Shown one piece after another: positions 61,818 to 64,000 of a stretch of DNA of 64,000 nt. The stretch covers positions 124,001 to 188,000 of the forward strand of contig NZ_CP051216.1 of the NCBI RefSeq assembly GCF_012516435.1, written 5' to 3'. The DNA is from Pseudodesulfovibrio sp. zrk46 (GTDB lineage: Bacteria; Desulfobacterota; Desulfovibrionia; Desulfovibrionales; Desulfovibrionaceae). The notes below the pieces were generated by a model. The model saw only the letters and a list, made by a program, of their open reading frames with translations. It searched no databases and had not been told where the DNA came from. The position numbers and the translations under genes were made by a program. Numbering within the stretch: the stretch's first letter is position 1; each line of letters begins with the position of its first letter.

Positions 61818-61833
61818 TGTGACACATTTCACA
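61818..61833. promoter_or_regulatory. CRP/FNR-family binding site, copy 2
   Basis: Second perfect TGTGA-N6-TCACA (61818-61822, 61829-61833), 65 bp centre to centre from copy 1, with spacer CACATT against TACATT in copy 1. It lies about 100 bp before the reductase ATG, a place suited to activation. A TTGACA box (61857-61862) follows, but I see no good -10. Confidence 0.7.
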
Positions 61834-61928
61834 ACCCAACAAATAATTGCGATTGGTTGACACTCACTGATAGTTTCCGTCGTACATTGAAAAGTGTCGT
61901 TTAATCATCGTGTTTTGAGGAGGAGTCG

Positions 61929-64000
61929 ATGAGTAAGGAATATGTGAACAGCATCTGCGGTATGTGCTCCGTACGGTGCCCCATCAAGGTTGAGGTGGTC
62001 GACGGTAAGGCCCAGTACATTCAAGGTGGAAAAGCCCTTAAAGGCTCCCTCTGCCCCCGTGGTGCTGCAGGCACGGCTCTGACCTACGACGAAGAACGCC
62101 CCCAGCATCCCATGATCCGCACTGGCGAGCGTGGCGAAGGCAAATGGAAACAGGTGTCCTGGGATGAAGCCCTGGACTACGTGGCCGACAAGATCAAGGA
62201 GATCCAGGAAAAGCACGGCAAGGACTCCATACTTTTTTCCGATCGCGGCGGTCCGTTCCGCGATCACTACCGCGCTTTCCTGCGCGGCATCGGCACGGTC
62301 AATTACAATAACCATGACTCCGCCTGCGCCCGTAACGTCCAGAATGCTGCCCTTTCCGTATTCGGTTTCGGCCGCAAGGGCGTTTCCTACGACTTCGGCA
62401 ACTGCAAGCACATCGTGCTCCAGCAGCGCAACGTCATGGAAGCCATCAACGTGGCCGAGTGCAACAACGTGCTGAACGCCCTGGATAAAGGCGCCAAACT
62501 GACCGTCATCGACATCCGCGCCAACGTCCCCGCCACCAAGGCTGACAATTTCTTCATGATCCGCCCCGGTACCGACTATGCATTCAACCTCGCCGTCCTC
62601 AACGTCCTCATCAATGAGAAGTTGTACGACAAGGATTTCGTTGCCAAGTGGTTCGATGGCCTCGACGACCTCAAAGCCTTTGTCCAGCAGTACACCCCGG
62701 AATGGGCCGAACAGGAAACCGGCATCAAGGCCGAATCCATCGTCGCCTTCTGTCGCGAGCTGGCAGAAGCTGCCCCGAGCGTCATCTGGCACCCCGGTTG
62801 GATGACCGCCCGTTACGGCGACTCCTTCTGGATGACCCGCATGATCTACCTGACCAACGCCCTGCTCGGTGCCATTGGCGCCAAGGGCGGCCTGCCCTTC
62901 ATGGGCAAGCCCGGCGATGCAGGTGCAAAGGGACTTCAGTCCTTCATGAATCTCTACCCGAAGCCTGAAGGCAAGCGTGTAGACGGCATCGGCTGGATGG
63001 AAGGCCGCAAGCACTACGACGCTGGCCCGGGTCTGGTGAACCTTGCCTACGACGCCATCGTCAGCGGCGAGCCTTACCCCATCAAGGCGTACATCTGTCA
63101 CCGCCACGATCCGCTCATGGCTTTCCCGGACGTGGATGACGTCAAGGCCATGTGGAAGAACCTCGAACTGCTCGTGGTCCCGACCTTCTCCTGGTCCGAC
63201 ACCGCATGGTTCGCTGATGTGGTTCTGCCCATCTCCCCGTTCCTGGAACGCGACTCCATCATCATGACCAAGAATGGCCCCAAGCCCGGCTTTGTCATGC
63301 GCAAGCGCGCCATGGAACCGGTCTACGACACCAAGGCAATTTGGGAAATCTACTCTGGCCTGGCCAAGCGCTTCGGTCTGGACGAAATCGCTTTTGACAA
63401 GGTCGAAGACCTCTGGAAATTCCAGCTGGAAGGCACCGGTTACACCATTGAAGACTTTGCCGAGACCGGCAGCGTCAGCCTCGCCTCCGAAGCCATCTAC
63501 AAGCCCATCACCGACCAGACCTTCAAGACCCCGTCCGGCAAGGTTCAGGTCTTTGACAAGAAACTGGAAGAAGACGGCCTGCAATCGCTCCTGCCATACA
63601 AGTCTCCGGAGTTCCCCCCGGCAGACAAATTCCGCATCACCTTCGGACGCTGTGCCCTTCACACCCAGGGGCACACGGTCAACAACTCGCTCCTGTTCGA
63701 GCGGATGCCGGAAAACACCTTGTGGATCAACACCGACAAGGCCAAGGCCATGGGCGTCGAGACCGGCGACACTCTCAACGTGTCCAACAACGGTTACTCT
63801 GCAGAAATCAAGGCGTTCGTCACGGACTTCATCCATCCTGACGCTGTCTTCATGATTCACGGCTTCGGCCACACCCTGCCCTGCGAATCCCGTGCAAAGG
63901 GCCGTGGTGCTGCCGACAACCAACTCATGCCCAAGGGCATCAAGAAGTATGACAAGGGCGGCGGCGCAATCTCCATGCAGGAGCATTTCGTCACCGTTTC
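61929..64000 (+). CDS. Molybdopterin oxidoreductase (PhsA/PsrA-like), 3' end outside the window
   Basis: Open from ATG 61929 to the window edge, about 690 residues. The N-terminal 4Fe-4S motif has Cys10, Cys13, Cys17 and Cys42; the molybdenum ligand is Cys133 in HDSACARNV. Blocks for the two guanine-dinucleotide cofactors follow: VIDIRAN, WHPGWMTARYGD, HGFGHTLPCESRAKG. The group includes thiosulfate and polysulfide reductases. There is no Tat signal peptide, as the Fe-S motif starts at residue 10, so the enzyme should be cytoplasmic. GAGGAGGAG lies 5 nt before the ATG. Divergent from the ferredoxin subunit. Confidence 0.93.
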   Translation, partial: MSKEYVNSICGMCSVRCPIKVEVVDGKAQYIQGGKALKGSLCPRGAAGTALTYDEERPQHPMIRTGERGEGKWKQVSWDEALDYVADKIKEIQEKHGKDSILFSDRGGPFRDHYRAFLRGIGTVNYNNHDSACARNVQNAALSVFGFGRKGVSYDFGNCKHIVLQQRNVMEAINVAECNNVLNALDKGAKLTVIDIRANVPATKADNFFMIRPGTDYAFNLAVLNVLINEKLYDKDFVAKWFDGLDDLKAFVQQYTPEWAEQETGIKAESIVAFCRELAEAAPSVIWHPGWMTARYGDSFWMTRMIYLTNALLGAIGAKGGLPFMGKPGDAGAKGLQSFMNLYPKPEGKRVDGIGWMEGRKHYDAGPGLVNLAYDAIVSGEPYPIKAYICHRHDPLMAFPDVDDVKAMWKNLELLVVPTFSWSDTAWFADVVLPISPFLERDSIIMTKNGPKPGFVMRKRAMEPVYDTKAIWEIYSGLAKRFGLDEIAFDKVEDLWKFQLEGTGYTIEDFAETGSVSLASEAIYKPITDQTFKTPSGKVQVFDKKLEEDGLQSLLPYKSPEFPPADKFRITFGRCALHTQGHTVNNSLLFERMPENTLWINTDKAKAMGVETGDTLNVSNNGYSAEIKAFVTDFIHPDAVFMIHGFGHTLPCESRAKGRGAADNQLMPKGIKKYDKGGGAISMQEHFVTV

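Noticed and set aside
61905-63986. A 693-aa open frame on the minus strand opposite the molybdopterin reductase
   Set aside because: The plus strand has a complete molybdopterin-family sequence with its Cys ligands and a strong ribosome-binding site. The antisense frame has no family features and arises from codon bias in GC-rich DNA.
1-64000. CRISPR array, tRNA, rRNA, transposase, integrase or attachment site
   Set aside because: I looked in the gaps on both strands and found no regularly spaced repeats, cloverleaf, transposase or integrase-like sequence. Short RNA genes could be missed without a covariance search.

Overview
This window reads as chromosome of a mercury-methylating, sulfate-reducing bacterium of the Desulfovibrionales, most likely a Pseudodesulfovibrio close to strain ND132. 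The main support is an arsR-hgcA-hgcB cluster at 13.67-15.48 kb. Counted from the internal GTG at 14164, the HgcA corrinoid-ligand cysteine is residue 93. The HgcB key cysteines are residues 73, 94 and 95. As I remember it, these are the numbers used in the ND132 mutagenesis work. The rest fits an anaerobic Desulfovibrionales genome: many hybrid histidine kinases, a hemerythrin chemoreceptor, a molybdopterin sulfur-compound reductase with a TauE/SafE exporter nearby, electron-transfer-flavoprotein genes and intergenic palindromic repeats. I see no rRNA, tRNA, CRISPR array, insertion sequence or prophage.

Layout. 0-3.8 kb: outer-membrane barrel protein, single-domain receiver, glycosyltransferase, cyclophilin. 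3.8-13.6 kb: acyl-CoA synthetase, large hybrid kinase, an azlC-azlD-racemase operon divergent from a MocR regulator, and RarD. 13.6-15.5 kb: arsR-hgcAB. 15.5-19.7 kb: glycosyltransferase-like protein, Fe-S CCG protein, and a TadE/TadF/TadG set behind a sigma-54 promoter. 19.8-28.8 kb: a same-strand signalling run made of a periplasmic amino-acid-binding protein, two hybrid kinases, a tandem-GAF class III nucleotide cyclase and glutamate decarboxylase. 28.8-35.6 kb (minus): rhodanese and an acyl-CoA dehydrogenase / ETF-quinone-oxidoreductase-like / EtfB / EtfA module. 35.8-43.1 kb: a class I adenylate cyclase with a pentapeptide-repeat region, then holB, purA and small genes. 43.2-49.4 kb: two chemoreceptors, an AICAR-transformylase-only enzyme and SemiSWEET. 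49.5-58.6 kb: RNase II-family exonuclease, then a minus-strand operon with a PhnD-like lipoprotein, a Cys-rich sensor kinase, a receiver, a PEP-synthase-like protein and a phosphatase/YkgJ fusion. 58.7-64 kb: membrane protein genes, TauE/SafE, and a ferredoxin subunit divergent from a molybdopterin reductase that runs off the window, with two consensus CRP-type sites between them.

The most interesting observation is in hgcA. The usual start appears to be internal. An ATG at 13969, with a good ribosome-binding site and an ATGA overlap with arsR, opens a frame that meets one TGA at 14098-14100 and then continues without interruption into HgcA. The TGA follows a Cys codon, and 12 nt downstream starts a 6-bp hairpin whose six-base loop carries GU at the positions found in the E. 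coli fdhF SECIS. I infer that HgcA here is a selenoprotein with a Cys-Sec pair in a Cys-rich N-terminal extension. Next in interest are the PEP-synthase-like/two-component operon, the triple helical repeat inside the acyl-CoA synthetase, the divergent ETF module, and palindromic repeats whose arms differ by compensatory changes.
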